In this document: positions 63,461-64,000 of the stretch, in pieces
Numbering within the stretch: the first letter of the stretch is position 1
Layout: every line of letters begins with the position of its first letter
From: Portunus trituberculatus
Lineage: Eukaryota; Arthropoda; Malacostraca; Decapoda; Portunidae
DNA: 64,000 nucleotides
Direction of reading: 5' to 3'
Assembly (NCBI RefSeq): GCF_017591435.1
Contig: NW_025541372.1
Coordinates: 277,936 to 341,935 of the forward strand
Made by a program: the position numbers and the translations under genes
Notes under the pieces: generated by a model
What the model saw: only the letters and a program-made list of their open reading frames with translations
Told to the model about the DNA's origin: nothing
Databases searched by the model: none

Positions 63461-63640
63461 GCGAGTGTACCACAACTCCACACCCAACATAATCATCCCT
63501 GAAGCCATACTCCGAGAACTACTTCTGTGTTGCACTAAGGAAGCGCCCTTCATCTGCCCCCGTGGGAACAAATACTGCTAAATTGATGGAGTAGCAATGG
63601 GTTCCCCACTAGGAGTACTAATGGCAAACTTCTAGGGATG
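63461..63640 (+). mobile_element. Penelope-like RT palm fragment
   Basis: The reading frame contains IPEAILRELLLCCTKEAPFI, IDGVAMGSPLGVLMANF and GCVEE. The DGVAMGSPLGPxLANxF motif is characteristic of Penelope RT. Two in-frame stops (TAA near 63580, TAG near 63635) kill it. It lies downstream of the split element and is a second copy or displaced piece. Confidence 0.75.
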
Positions 63641-64000
63641 TGTGGAAGAAGAAGTGTTCAGGAATACCGAAAAGCCGGACATGGGCCTGGCTGTTCTGGA
63701 CATCTTCAGTCGTGAAGACTGTTGAGAAGAATCTATTTAGGACGTTTGCCATTTCAACTTCGTTATCTATTTATTTTCCGTTTTCTATTATCAGTGGACC
63801 AATTGTTGAGGCTAAGACTCTTTTGGATTTGACATAACTGTGAAATTCCTTTGGGTTCGTTTTACAGGAGTTTGCGATCTGAGCTTCTACAGATTTTTTG
63901 CTTCAATCTGTCGTGTTCTAATTTATCATTATAAGTTGTGTCCATTTATATATGTTGTACGCTTCTTTCTTTGCTAGAAGACAGCTTCTAATTTCATTAT
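63641..64000 (-). mobile_element. LINE EN-RT linker fragment, continues past the window
   Basis: The minus strand reads NSCKTNPKEFHSYVKSKRVL, GPLIIENGK and NEVEMANVLNRFFSTVFTTE, ending near 63655. The N-x-FF-x-x-VFTxED motif is found just upstream of RT in CR1-like elements. The RT is missing. Confidence 0.7.

Overview
The window looks like a repeat-dense intergenic and intronic stretch of a decapod crustacean genome, most likely a brachyuran crab. This is inferred from three things. There are very long (CA)n, (TA)n, (GA)n and (GTCT)n tracts. There are tRNA-Val-derived SINEs with (AC)n tails. There is a dense mixture of non-LTR, Penelope, Tigger, hAT and Ty3/gypsy elements typical of arthropods. 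Nothing is prokaryotic: there are no operons, ribosome binding sites or CRISPR array.

Three runs of exactly 500 N (8046-8545, 29821-30320, 52014-52513) split the window into four contigs: 1-8045, 8546-29820, 30321-52013 and 52514-64000. The contigs repeat one another. Block A (about 735-6060) matches block B (about 13180-18495). B continues to about 28410 and matches block C (30989-52013) from 16275 onward. The copies differ mostly in microsatellite length, a few substitutions and one 9.5 kb retroelement insertion. They may be true segmental duplications or, more likely, allelic contigs scaffolded one after another.

Blocks A and B carry exon-like segments of one unidentified host gene. They have good splice signals and an open phase through exons 2-4; block C has only exons 4 and 5. 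The introns hold a tandemly expanded MITE, a roughly 30-bp minisatellite that forms a large inverted repeat, and a LINE fragment. Downstream of the exons come a CCACG minisatellite, (CA)n arrays, a tRNA-Val SINE, a LINE endonuclease fragment, a Tigger-type transposase broken by (TA)n tracts, an unclassified LTR-like block, several LINE pieces (one with a 5' inversion), a MITE, a 5S-rRNA-like fragment, two SINEs and a TTAGG-rich patch.

The most coherent system is a pair of nearly identical Ty3/gypsy retroelements in opposite orientation (42024-51512 on the minus strand, 53339-61878 on the plus strand). Each has LTRs of about 1.2 kb, a tRNA-Leu(AAG)-type primer binding site, Gag with three CCHC knuckles, and a Pol order of protease, RT, RNase H and integrase. 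Each also has a third gene resembling the baculovirus-F/errantivirus class of envelope glycoprotein, preceded by a likely splice acceptor. The plus-strand copy sits inside a Penelope-like element, splitting its RT C-terminus from its GIY-YIG endonuclease. Reading frames in both copies are broken mainly at homopolymers, so some breaks may be sequencing errors.
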